Origin: QHXW01 sp041486185
Lineage (GTDB): Bacteria > Acidobacteriota > Terriglobia > Bryobacterales > Bryobacteraceae
Length of the DNA stretch: 13,064 nucleotides
Reading direction: 5' to 3'
NCBI GenBank assembly: GCA_041486185.1
Contig: JBGPKX010000148.1
Span: forward strand, 1 to 13,064
The notes below the pieces were generated by a model. That model saw only the letters and a list, made by a program, of their open reading frames with translations. It had not been told where the DNA came from and ran no database searches. Position numbers and translations under genes: made by a program. Shown here in pieces: positions 1 through 6,792 of the stretch. Numbering within the stretch: position 1 is the stretch's first letter; the number at the start of each line of letters is the position of its first letter.

Positions 1-179
1 AGCTGGCGCATTTCCTGATCTTTGGGATCGGTCTGGTCCTGGCGGCAGACACCGGCTACGCCCTCGGCGTCGGTGATCAGAAAAATCGTTTTGTGCGGCT
101 GGGCCGAGGCCGACAGTCCGGTGAGCAGAAAGACGCACAGGCAGGAATGCCTGTGCCACGTCAAACTTCTAATTTCCAT
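1..179 (-). CDS. Secreted M55-family D-aminopeptidase (DppA-like), N-terminal fragment
   Basis: The first 59 codons of a gene that runs off the left edge. After an N-terminal signal peptide (basic/aromatic start, hydrophobic stretch around residues 13-23, AxA-type cleavage site near residue 26), the sequence enters KTIFLITDAEGVAGV. This matches the opening of the M55 zinc D-aminopeptidase family (B. subtilis DppA), where the first Asp-x-Glu supplies metal ligands; here they are D37 and E39. M55 enzymes release N-terminal D-amino acids from peptides and are linked to peptidoglycan-peptide recycling. A signal peptide would put this one outside the cytoplasm, unlike DppA. The ATG at 179 overlaps the 3' end of the upstream oxidoreductase by 19 nt in another frame, and no clear Shine-Dalgarno precedes it; TTG at 164 is an alternative. 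Codons for roughly residues 9-15 come from a palindromic repeat. The family call rests on one short motif, so it is moderate. Confidence 0.7.
   Translation of the reverse strand, partial: MEIRSLTWHRHSCLCVFLLTGLSASAQPHKTIFLITDAEGVAGVCRQDQTDPKDQEMRQ
135..156. repeat. REP-like hairpin repeat, copy 1
   Basis: A perfect inverted repeat with 9-nt arms (135-143 GCACAGGCA, 148-156 TGCCTGTGC) around a GGAA loop on the plus strand. It begins exactly 4 nt after the stop codon of the oxidoreductase gene (161-163). It is near-identical to the hairpin at 1494-1515; the only arm difference is the second base pair, C-G here and G-C there, so pairing is kept. It lies inside the start of the M55 reading frame, where it encodes part of the signal peptide. 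Confidence 0.85.
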
Positions 180-1474
180 GGTTTACGGTACTCGCGTTTC
201 AGCAGATGCCGAGCTTCGGGCTGCGCTGTGGTTTCGTGCTGGACGTCCCAGTCCAGGCGGAGTTTGCTGCGATAGGCCATGTTGCCCAGAATGGCAGTGG
301 TGGTGGAATGGTGGCCGATCTCGATATCGCTATGCGGCCGCTTCCGCGTTTTGATGCAATCGATGAAATTCTGCCAGTGATCCAACAAGGCGTCATTCGA
401 TTGCTGCACTTCTACCGCCTGGAGCGACGAGTCCTTCTCCGGCACCAACTGATAACCCGCCCGGTCGACGAACAGCGTGCCCTCCGTTCCGTGGAACAGG
501 ATGCCATAACCGTGCTTGAACATGGATTGCGCGTTGGTTTCGCGGTTTTCGTAGGTGGCGATCATTCCGTTGGGATATTCGTACGTGACTTGCAGGGTGT
601 CGGGCGTTTCGCGGTTGTCCTGCAGATAGAACTTTCCGCCGAAGCCCGCGACGGCAGCAGGCTCAGTCTCCTGGAACGCCATCTGCACGATGTCGAGCAG
701 GTGGATGCCCCAGTCGGTCATCATGCCGCCGGCGTAATCCCAGAACCAGCGGAAGTGCGAGTAGGCCTTGGGATCGACGCCGAAGCGGTTCTTGTTGAAC
801 GGACGCGCGGGCGCGGGGCCGAGCCACATGTTCCAGTCGAGACCGGCGGGCGCCTCGGCGTCGGGCGGATTACCGATGCCTTCCTTCGGCTGGTGGCCGT
901 AGTTCCAGGTGCGCACAAAGGTGACCTTGCCGAGCTGGCCGCTAGTGACGATCTCGACGGCTTTCTGAAAATGCGTGCCGGAGCGCTGCCAGGTGCCGAC
1001 CTGCACCACGCGATCGTATTTGCGCGCGGCCTGCACCATCTTGCGGCCTTCGTCGATGGCCACACAAATGGGCTTTTCGACGTAGACGTCCTTGCCGTTC
1101 TTGCATGCCTCGACGGTCATATAAGCGTGCCAGTGGTCGGGCGTCGAGATGTTCACGGCATCGATTGACTTATCGTGGAGGACGTCGCGGAAATCGGCGA
1201 TACCCTTCGCCCGTGAGCGCGCGTCAGGAGTGCCGTCGGGACCGCGGCCGCTGATGGCAACGGCCTTTTCGAGATTCGGCTGGTAGACGTCGCAAAGGAC
1301 CGGCACTTCGACGTTGGGGAGCTTCAGGGCGTTCTCCATGCTGTCGGTGCCCATGCGGCCCATGCCGATGAACGCCACACGGATGCGGTCGTTGGCGCCG
1401 CGAACGTTGCCGGTGAAGAGGGATGTGGTCAGCGCCGCGCCGGCGGATTTCAGAAAGTCTCTGCGATCGTTCAT
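161..1474 (-). CDS. Gfo/Idh/MocA-family NAD(P)-dependent oxidoreductase with Tat signal
   Basis: A 437-aa predicted dehydrogenase of the glucose-fructose oxidoreductase/inositol dehydrogenase family; substrate unknown, probably a sugar or polyol derivative. A twin-arginine signal opens the protein (R4-R5, DRRDFLKSAG), predicting folded export with its cofactor. The Rossmann domain starts with IRVAFIGMGRMG (GxGxxG at 37-42). The family EKP motif is at 133-135, with the catalytic-type Lys at 134. The C-terminal alpha/beta domain carries GGMMTDWGIHLLD at 249-261, whose Asp/His are the usual substrate-side residues of such proteins. Length is normal for exported members. The start is supported by GGAGG 9 nt upstream. 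The gene follows leuS by 45 nt, in a gap almost filled by a hairpin repeat, and overlaps the next gene by 19 nt. Similar exported oxidoreductases are often multi-copy in Acidobacteriota and Planctomycetes, so context does not pin the substrate. Confidence 0.93.
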   Translation of the reverse strand: MNDRRDFLKSAGAALTTSLFTGNVRGANDRIRVAFIGMGRMGTDSMENALKLPNVEVPVLCDVYQPNLEKAVAISGRGPDGTPDARSRAKGIADFRDVLHDKSIDAVNISTPDHWHAYMTVEACKNGKDVYVEKPICVAIDEGRKMVQAARKYDRVVQVGTWQRSGTHFQKAVEIVTSGQLGKVTFVRTWNYGHQPKEGIGNPPDAEAPAGLDWNMWLGPAPARPFNKNRFGVDPKAYSHFRWFWDYAGGMMTDWGIHLLDIVQMAFQETEPAAVAGFGGKFYLQDNRETPDTLQVTYEYPNGMIATYENRETNAQSMFKHGYGILFHGTEGTLFVDRAGYQLVPEKDSSLQAVEVQQSNDALLDHWQNFIDCIKTRKRPHSDIEIGHHSTTTAILGNMAYRSKLRLDWDVQHETTAQPEARHLLKREYRKPWKLEV

Positions 1475-1483
1475 GTCGAACAG

Positions 1484-1488
1484 CCTCC
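1484..1488 (-). promoter_or_regulatory. Shine-Dalgarno of the oxidoreductase gene
   Basis: GGAGG on the minus strand, 9 nt before the ATG at 1474. It is the clearest ribosome-binding site in the leftmost unit and sits only 5 nt after the hairpin repeat at 1494-1515, so the folded repeat would lie directly upstream of the ribosome landing site. Confidence 0.75.
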
Positions 1489-1493
1489 AAAAT

Positions 1494-1515
1494 GGACAGG
1501 CAGGAATGCCTGTCC
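1494..1515. repeat. REP-like hairpin repeat, copy 2 (possible leuS 3' hairpin)
   Basis: A perfect inverted repeat with 9-nt arms (1494-1502 GGACAGGCA, 1507-1515 TGCCTGTCC) and the same GGAA plus-strand loop as copy 1. It starts 4 nt after the leuS stop codon. In the leuS transcript the GC-rich stem is followed by ATTTT, so it could act as a weak intrinsic terminator or 3'-end stabiliser, although the U run is short. It shares CCTGTCCTAC (1509-1518) with the degenerate copy near 8675-8684. Confidence 0.85.
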
Positions 1516-1519
1516 TACC

Positions 1520-3964
1520 CTAACGCACCACGATGTTGACGAGTTTGTCGGGAACCACAATCACTTTGACAACCTGTTTGCCGTTGACGAACGGCTGCAC
1601 TTTGGGCTCATTGAGCGCGCGCTCGCGCAAAACATCTTGCGCCGTGCCGAACGGGGCCGAAAGATGGGCGCGCAGCTTGCCGTTCACCTGAACTACGATC
1701 TCGGCTTCGTCCTCCTTTGCCAGCCCGGCATCATATGACGGCCAAGGTTGCTTGAATACGGGACCGGTTTTGCCCAGTTCTTCCCACAACTCCTGCGCGA
1801 GGTATGGCGCGAACGGGCCGAGCAGCAACGCCAGTTTCTCGATCACTTCCGCCAGTACTGTGCTCGAAAGCTGCGCTTCTTCGGCGTAGAGATCGTTGAC
1901 CAGCTCCATCACCGCCGCAATCGACGTATTAAAGTGCCAGCGGGATTCGAAATCCTCGGTGATCTTCTTGACGGTCTGGTGCAGTTTGCGCAGAATTTTC
2001 TTGTCGGATTCGCCGGCAGGTCCGCCGGACCCACGGGCGCGCTCGATGTTGCGGGTGGCGAATCGGTACACGCGGCCCAGGAAACGGTAAATCCCTTCGG
2101 CGCCCTCGGTGCGCCAGTCCACTTCTTTCTCCGGCGGACCGGCGAAGAGAACAAACATGCGCGCGGTGTCGGTGCCGAATTTGTCCGCGAGCCAGTCGGC
2201 ATCCACCACGTTGCCCTTGGACTTCGACATCTTGGCGCCTTCGGCAATCACCATGCCCTGCGTGAACAGCTTCTTCACGGGCTCGCTGTTTTTCACCAGG
2301 CCGATATCGCGCATCATCTTGGTGAAGAAGCGCGAGTAGATGAGATGCAGGATGGCGTGCTCGACGCCGCCGATGTACTGGTCGATGGTGAACCAATAGG
2401 CGATCTTCTTCGGGTCGTAGGGCGCGCGGTCGTTTTTCGGGTCGCAGTAGCGGTAGAAATACCAGGACGAATCGACGAAGGTGTCCATCGTGTCGGTCTC
2501 GCGCCGCGCGGCGCCGCCGCACTGGGGACACTTCACGTTGACGAACTCCGGCACTTCTTCGAGCGGCGAGCGTCCTTTACCGGTGATCTCGACATTGAGG
2601 GGCAACAGCACCGGCAACTCGTTCTCGGGCACCGGAACCACACCGCATTTCTTGCAGTGGATCACGGGAATAGGCGTGCCCCAGTAGCGCTGGCGCGAAA
2701 CGCCCCAGTCCTTAATGCGATAGGTAACAGCGGCCTTCCCGAAGCCTTCGCGCTCGGCTTTGGCCGTCATGCGGCGTCGCGCCTCTTCGCTCGCGAGGCC
2801 GGAAAACTCGCCGGCGTTTTCCACGATGCCGTCGTCACCAAATGCGGCCTTCATGGTTGCGGGATCGTCGAGCACGCCATCGGCGGGCCGAATCACCGGG
2901 CGAACCGGGATGCGGTACTTGGTGCAGAACTCGAAATCGCGCTGGTCGTGCGCGGGGACGGCCATGATGGCGCCCGTGCCATACGTCATAAGCACGAAAT
3001 TCGCCACCCAGATCGGAACACGCTCCCCGCTATACGGGTTCACAGCATATTTGCCGGTGAAAAAACCGTCCTTCTCGATATCGCCCGGGCCTTTGTTGGC
3101 GCGCGCATCCACCATTTGTTTGGCACGAGCGCGGCCGGCGGCATCGACCAGCTTCTCCACGAACGGATGCTCGGGAGCGACGATCACGCAGGTGGCGCCA
3201 AAGATCGTGTCGACGCGCGTAGTGAAAATGCGGATCGGGCCGAACTCGGAGCCGAAGTCGACCTCCGTGCCCTCCGAGCGGCCAATCCAGTTGCGCTGCA
3301 TGGTGAGCACGCGCTCCGGCCAGTTGCCTTCGAGCTGCGCCATATCCGCCAGCAGCTCATCGGCGTACTGCGTGATTTTGAAAAACCATTGCTCGAGGGC
3401 GCGTTGCTCGACCGGCGTGGTTTCGTGGCGCCAGCAGCAGACATTCTCGACCTGCTCATTGGCCAGCACGGTGGCGCATTGCGGGCACCAGTTCACCAGC
3501 GCCTTCTTGCGATAGGCGATGCCGCGCTCCAGCATCTTGAGAAAGAACCACTGGTTCCAGCGATAGTAGTCCGGCTCGCAGGTGGTTACCTCGCGGTCCC
3601 AGTCGTAGCTGAACTGGAAGCGGCGGTGAGTGGCCTTCATGCGAGCGATGTTGGAAAGGGTCCATTCGCGCGGCGGCCGTTGGTTGGCAATGGCCGCATT
3701 TTCAGCGGGCAGTCCGAAGGCGTCCCAGCCCATCGGATGCAGCACGTTGAAACCGCGCATCCATTTGTAGCGCGCCAGCGCGTCACCGATGGAGTAGTTG
3801 CGCACGTGCCCGATGTGCAGCGCCCCTGAAGGATACGGCAGCATCTCGAGCACATAAAACTTCGGGCGGCTCGAGTCCTCCTCAGCCTTATACAGTTCTT
3901 CGCCCGCCCATTTCTCATACCACTTCAGCTCGATCTGCTTATGATCGTAAGACTTTTCGGGCAT
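1520..3964 (-). CDS. leuS: Leucyl-tRNA synthetase
   Basis: An 814-aa class Ia aminoacyl-tRNA synthetase that charges tRNA-Leu in the cytoplasm. The catalytic core has the HIGH signature at 50-53 (PYPSGALHIGH) and KMSKS at 578-582. The CP1 editing domain, which hydrolyses mischarged tRNA, is intact: the threonine-rich TTRVDT at 248-253 and GTGAIMAVPAHDQRD with its conserved Asp at 340. Cys pairs at 160/163 and 176/177, and at 437/440 and 479/482, look like the zinc-binding inserts of bacterial LeuRS. The C-terminal tRNA-binding domain is present (VNGKLR near 760). Length lies close to the B. subtilis enzyme and below the E. coli one, with no sign of truncation. The start is the first ATG, giving the usual N-terminus, but no strong Shine-Dalgarno precedes it. 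The stop is TAG, followed at once by a hairpin repeat. Its 5' side faces the Uma2 remnant across 53 nt. Confidence 0.98.
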   Translation of the reverse strand: MPEKSYDHKQIELKWYEKWAGEELYKAEEDSSRPKFYVLEMLPYPSGALHIGHVRNYSIGDALARYKWMRGFNVLHPMGWDAFGLPAENAAIANQRPPREWTLSNIARMKATHRRFQFSYDWDREVTTCEPDYYRWNQWFFLKMLERGIAYRKKALVNWCPQCATVLANEQVENVCCWRHETTPVEQRALEQWFFKITQYADELLADMAQLEGNWPERVLTMQRNWIGRSEGTEVDFGSEFGPIRIFTTRVDTIFGATCVIVAPEHPFVEKLVDAAGRARAKQMVDARANKGPGDIEKDGFFTGKYAVNPYSGERVPIWVANFVLMTYGTGAIMAVPAHDQRDFEFCTKYRIPVRPVIRPADGVLDDPATMKAAFGDDGIVENAGEFSGLASEEARRRMTAKAEREGFGKAAVTYRIKDWGVSRQRYWGTPIPVIHCKKCGVVPVPENELPVLLPLNVEITGKGRSPLEEVPEFVNVKCPQCGGAARRETDTMDTFVDSSWYFYRYCDPKNDRAPYDPKKIAYWFTIDQYIGGVEHAILHLIYSRFFTKMMRDIGLVKNSEPVKKLFTQGMVIAEGAKMSKSKGNVVDADWLADKFGTDTARMFVLFAGPPEKEVDWRTEGAEGIYRFLGRVYRFATRNIERARGSGGPAGESDKKILRKLHQTVKKITEDFESRWHFNTSIAAVMELVNDLYAEEAQLSSTVLAEVIEKLALLLGPFAPYLAQELWEELGKTGPVFKQPWPSYDAGLAKEDEAEIVVQVNGKLRAHLSAPFGTAQDVLRERALNEPKVQPFVNGKQVVKVIVVPDKLVNIVVR

Positions 3965-4017
3965 GTTGAGGGGTGATTTGACGATGTTAACAAAACTGTT
4001 GGAGGTAAAATCAGACT

Positions 4018-4176
4018 ATGGGTCTGAAGACGCTGATGAGCGTCGAAGAATTCGACCGGCTCGAAGAACCGGACCAACCAGCGCGGGCGCAAGTGGTCCT
4101 TCAGGACACCGATTTCCTGGAAGCTCGCGACTTGCTGCCCGGCTTCGCGCTTCGCATCGGCGCCCTTTTCGGCTGA
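4018..4176 (+). pseudogene. Uma2-family (DUF820) remnant with an internal deletion
   Basis: A 52-codon ORF, the only plus-strand coding signal supported here. It begins MGLKTLMSVEEFDRLEEP, which resembles the N-terminus of Uma2 proteins (restriction-endonuclease-like fold, function poorly known). It ends DLLPGFALRIGALFG, which resembles the typical Uma2 C-terminus (LPGFxLxxxxLF). The middle of roughly 130 residues, including the YELxxGELV segment and the PD-(D/E)xK core, is absent, and the two ends are joined in frame around residues 18-26. GGAGGT lies 11 nt before the ATG, so translation may still be possible. The last 76 nt overlap the 3' end of nfo on the opposite strand. Best read as an internally deleted relic; a small standalone protein cannot be excluded. 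The family match is from recalled motifs, not a search. Confidence 0.65.
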
Positions 4177-5033
4177 GCCGTACTCAGACTCTTCAGCTTC
4201 TCCACGTTGCGCCGGTCGTCTCCCTCGTCTTCGTTGGGCGTTTCCAGAATGAACGGCTTTTCGCGCAACTGGGGATGCGCGAGAATGCGGCGGAAACCTT
4301 CGGCGCCGATGTGTCCTTCGCCGATGTTGGCGTGCCGGTCCATGTGCGATCCGAGCGGCATCTTGGAATCGTTGGCGTGGATCAGTTTTACGTTCTCGAT
4401 CCCCAGGATGCGGCCGGCATGGGCCACGGTTTTCTTCAGGCCGGCTTCGCTCGCTACGTCGAATCCGGCGGCGAGCAAGTGACAGGTATCCAGGCAATAG
4501 CCGATCTTCAGGCCGGTCTCGCGCCCCGCCAGTTCGCGGACGGTTTGCAGCTCTTCCAGGCGAGACCCGAGTTGTGCCCCGTACCCGGCGGTGTTTTCGA
4601 GCAGCACGGTCACGCTCGGCGCAATTCCTCCATCCGCGGCTTCAGCCATGCCGAGAACAAACGCCGCGAGCGCCTGATCGAGAGGCTGGCCGCGATAACT
4701 GCCGGGATGCGTCACCAGGTACTCGGCCCCGATGGCCTCCGCGCGCTCCAGTTCGCCGCGAAACGCAGCGATGGATTTCTCACGAATCACGGGATCGATC
4801 GACGCCAGGTTGATCAGGTAACTTACGTGGATGGCGAGCGGGCGCAGGTCCAGCCGCTCGCGTGCCCGGCGCAGCGCCATGATTTCTTCGCTGCGCGGCA
4901 TGGACGCGCGCCACATACGCGGGCTGGCCGAGAAAATCTGGAAAGTGTTGGCGCCTAGTTCCGCTGCTTTCAACGCGGCTCCTTCGAGCGAAGAGGCGAT
5001 GGAAGTGTGGATTCCGATACGCAAGGAACGCAT
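4101..5033 (-). CDS. nfo: Endonuclease IV (AP endonuclease) with an extra basic C-terminal tail
   Basis: A 310-aa TIM-barrel DNA repair enzyme that cuts 5' of abasic sites and repairs 3'-blocked ends in base excision repair. All nine zinc ligands known from E. coli Nfo can be placed: H69, H109, E146, D182, H185, H219, D232, H234 and E264. Family signatures include LDTCHLLAAG (181-190) and NIGEGHIG (236-243). The usual fold ends near residue 283, so the final 27 or so residues, rich in Lys, Arg and Ser with no acidic residues, are an addition. Residues 286-310 are encoded opposite the 3' end of the Uma2 remnant, suggesting the tail arose when that gene collapsed. The start gives the expected MRSLRIGIHTS opening. 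There is no good Shine-Dalgarno; translation may depend on the upstream peptidase gene, which ends 44 nt before. Confidence 0.95.
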   Translation of the reverse strand: MRSLRIGIHTSIASSLEGAALKAAELGANTFQIFSASPRMWRASMPRSEEIMALRRARERLDLRPLAIHVSYLINLASIDPVIREKSIAAFRGELERAEAIGAEYLVTHPGSYRGQPLDQALAAFVLGMAEAADGGIAPSVTVLLENTAGYGAQLGSRLEELQTVRELAGRETGLKIGYCLDTCHLLAAGFDVASEAGLKKTVAHAGRILGIENVKLIHANDSKMPLGSHMDRHANIGEGHIGAEGFRRILAHPQLREKPFILETPNEDEGDDRRNVEKLKSLSTAQPKRAPMRSAKPGSKSRASRKSVS

Positions 5034-5077
5034 GCTGGCAGGCTACGGCGCGGGGTCGATGGCACTTCTCGCCGCGG

Positions 5078-6160
5078 CTAAACCATCCGCAGCTCTTTCG
5101 AGGTAGGCGTGAGCACCTCGCATCCTCGCTCGGTTACGGCCACGGTATCTTCGATGCGGATGCCGCCAAACCCTTCGATATACACTCCTGGTTCGATGGT
5201 GATGGTCATACCCTTTTCCAGCAAGGTTTTGTCATTCTTACCGACGCGGGGCGGCTCGTGGATCTCGAGACCCAGGCCATGTCCGGTGGAATGCACGAAC
5301 GCGCGAGAAAGACCGTGACGCTCCAGAACGCGCCGCGCGGCCCGGTCCACCGATTCTGCCTTGACGCCCGGCCGGACGGCATCGACAGCCGCAAGCTGTG
5401 CCTCGAGCACAGCGCCGTAGGCACGCGTCACACGCGCATCCGGCTTGCCGAGAAAGAGCATGCGCGTCATGTCGCTGACATAGCCATCCAGTATGGCGCC
5501 CATGTCCACGATCACCAATTGCCCACGCCGCAACGCCGCGCGAGTAGGACGGGCGTGAGGCAATGCCGTGCGCGCTCCGCCGGCAACAATCGTTTCGAAT
5601 GCCGGCCCTTCAGCTCCCTGCAATCGCATCCGATAATCCAACTCCGCGGCCAGATCGGATTCGCGCATGCCTGTCCGGACGCGCTTGACCGCTTGTTCGA
5701 AGGCGTTGGAATTCAGCTCGACGGATCGCCGGATCGCAGAGATTTCGGCGTCTGACTTCAGCATCCTCTGTCGCTCGATCCAGCCCGCAATCGCCTCGAG
5801 CGAGGCGCGCATGGGAAGCGCGTCCTTGAGCTCCTGATACGCCTCGACGCTCATGCGCGCCTTCTCGAAACCCACGCGCCGGCTCTTCACGCGGCGCAGC
5901 AGCGCGACAACGTGCGGCAGCATCGGCCCGGAAACCACGCGCACGGGGCAGTCGACTTCCTGAGAGGCCTGAATGCGGTAGCGGGGATCGGTGAGGAACA
6001 TCGTACGACCGGGCAGGATCACGGCTATGCCATGGCTGCCCGTGAACCCGGTCAGATACCGGACGTTGGGCCCAAACCCGACCACAAAGGCGTCGAGTTT
6101 CTTCTCCGCCATGCTGCGTTGCAACGCGCCGCGGCGCAGGGCGAACTCGCTAACGCGCAC
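5078..6160 (-). CDS. M24-family Xaa-Pro aminopeptidase/dipeptidase
   Basis: A 360-aa cytoplasmic metallopeptidase of the creatinase/pita-bread fold, expected to cleave peptides with proline in second position. Residues 1-130 form the creatinase N-terminal domain (PNVRYLTGFTGS near 31-42). The catalytic domain shows the five M24 metal ligands: D219 (VDMGA), D230 (SDMTR), H294 (STGHGLG), E323 (TIEPG) and E337 (RIEDT), plus the ALPHA-type His at 202. I chose GTG at 6160. It has AGGA 8 nt upstream, overlaps the lipoprotein stop by 11 nt, and keeps the conserved helix before MAEKKLDAF. Starting at ATG 6112 would cut into that helix. The frame stays open upstream to 6292, but that part is the lipoprotein gene in another frame. 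Whether it is PepP- or PepQ-like cannot be decided by eye. It lies between the lipoprotein and nfo in a tight co-directional run. Confidence 0.93.
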   Translation of the reverse strand: MRVSEFALRRGALQRSMAEKKLDAFVVGFGPNVRYLTGFTGSHGIAVILPGRTMFLTDPRYRIQASQEVDCPVRVVSGPMLPHVVALLRRVKSRRVGFEKARMSVEAYQELKDALPMRASLEAIAGWIERQRMLKSDAEISAIRRSVELNSNAFEQAVKRVRTGMRESDLAAELDYRMRLQGAEGPAFETIVAGGARTALPHARPTRAALRRGQLVIVDMGAILDGYVSDMTRMLFLGKPDARVTRAYGAVLEAQLAAVDAVRPGVKAESVDRAARRVLERHGLSRAFVHSTGHGLGLEIHEPPRVGKNDKTLLEKGMTITIEPGVYIEGFGGIRIEDTVAVTERGCEVLTPTSKELRMV

Positions 6161-6782
6161 GGACCAGTTCCTGAGCCAGGATCTGCGCGCGATCCGCCAA
6201 GGCGCCAGCCTGCTGCGTATCGCCGAGCTCCAGCGCCTCATGCGAGAGCTTGGCGAAAGAGCGGATCCTCTCCACCGAATCTTTCTCCGCATCCGAAAGC
6301 TTCCGGGCCGAGATCCGGCTGAGGTTTTGATCGACCTCGCTCAAGCGGGCGGAGATGTCTTCGTTCAACTGTCGCCGCTGCTCAGCCGGCAGCACGGGCT
6401 CGATCCGGCGACGCGCGGGTTCGGTCGTAGCGGGCGGAGTTTCCGCTGTTTCCACAGGTTCAGGTTTGGACGGCGGCGCCGTTGGCGGTGAGGGCCCGGG
6501 CCGCCGGGTAGCGCGATGCGACTTGCTCGGCGCAGACGGTTCGGACGGCAGGTTCACCGGTGGTGTAGCGAGCGCTGCCGGATCAATCGGCTGTGGGCGC
6601 GGCAAGTATATCTGGGTCTGCGGAATCGAGAGTGGCTCGCTGGCGGCAGCTTCGGGCGGTGGCTCCGCCTTGGCCGCTGTGGGCTGCGGCGGCGGCGGCG
6701 TTTTGGTGCGCGCCAGCTTCATCTCACACGCCGAGAGCGAGAGAGCCAGAACGCCGGTCAAAATTTTGGAAACCAGGCGCAT
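6150..6782 (-). CDS. Proline-rich lipoprotein with a helical C-terminus, function unknown
   Basis: A 210-aa predicted lipoprotein. The signal peptide MRLVSKILTGVLALSLSAC has a lipobox LSAC with the lipidated Cys at 19. A long low-complexity linker rich in Pro, Ala, Glu and Ser follows (about residues 27-125; PPPPQP, PPPEAAA, PSPPTAPPSKPEPVE). The last 80 residues (about 128-210) are charged, proline-free and probably helical or coiled coil (LPAEQRRQLNEDISARLSEVDQNL...). This suits a membrane-anchored domain held away from the membrane by a stiff linker. The start at 6782 places the signal peptide correctly; in-frame codons up to 6875 belong to the kinase gene. It begins 10 nt after the histidine kinase stop, with only a weak ribosome site, so translation is probably coupled. 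Adjacency suggests, without proving, an accessory role to the kinase or to envelope sensing. I do not recognise the family. Confidence 0.8.
   Translation of the reverse strand: MRLVSKILTGVLALSLSACEMKLARTKTPPPPQPTAAKAEPPPEAAASEPLSIPQTQIYLPRPQPIDPAALATPPVNLPSEPSAPSKSHRATRRPGPSPPTAPPSKPEPVETAETPPATTEPARRRIEPVLPAEQRRQLNEDISARLSEVDQNLSRISARKLSDAEKDSVERIRSFAKLSHEALELGDTQQAGALADRAQILAQELVRAR
6169..6172 (-). promoter_or_regulatory. Shine-Dalgarno deciding the GTG start of the M24 peptidase
   Basis: AGGA on the minus strand, inside the lipoprotein gene, 8 nt before GTG at 6160. It supports this start over the ATG at 6112 and over the longer open frame. Confidence 0.5.
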
Positions 6783-6792
6783 GCGTGACGCT

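Noticed and set aside
206..1168. A 320-codon plus-strand open frame opposite the oxidoreductase
   Set aside because: Antisense shadow of a well-supported gene; low-complexity translation with no recognisable motif.
1748..3829. A 693-codon open frame on the plus strand opposite leuS
   Set aside because: leuS is unmistakable on the minus strand. The antisense frame is a by-product of GC-rich codons and its translation has no domain-like pattern.
3965..4017. TTGACG and TAAAAT boxes in the leuS/Uma2-remnant gap as a plus-strand promoter
   Set aside because: The spacing is 22 nt, too long for a normal sigma70 promoter.
3963..4958. A plus-strand open frame opposite nfo, overlapping the Uma2 remnant in another frame
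   Set aside because: nfo has all nine metal ligands. The Uma2-like residues are in the frame starting at 4018, not in this one.
6161..6292. 44-residue N-terminal extension of the M24 peptidase
   Set aside because: It is Arg/Ser-rich, lies entirely inside the lipoprotein gene and does not resemble the family N-terminus.
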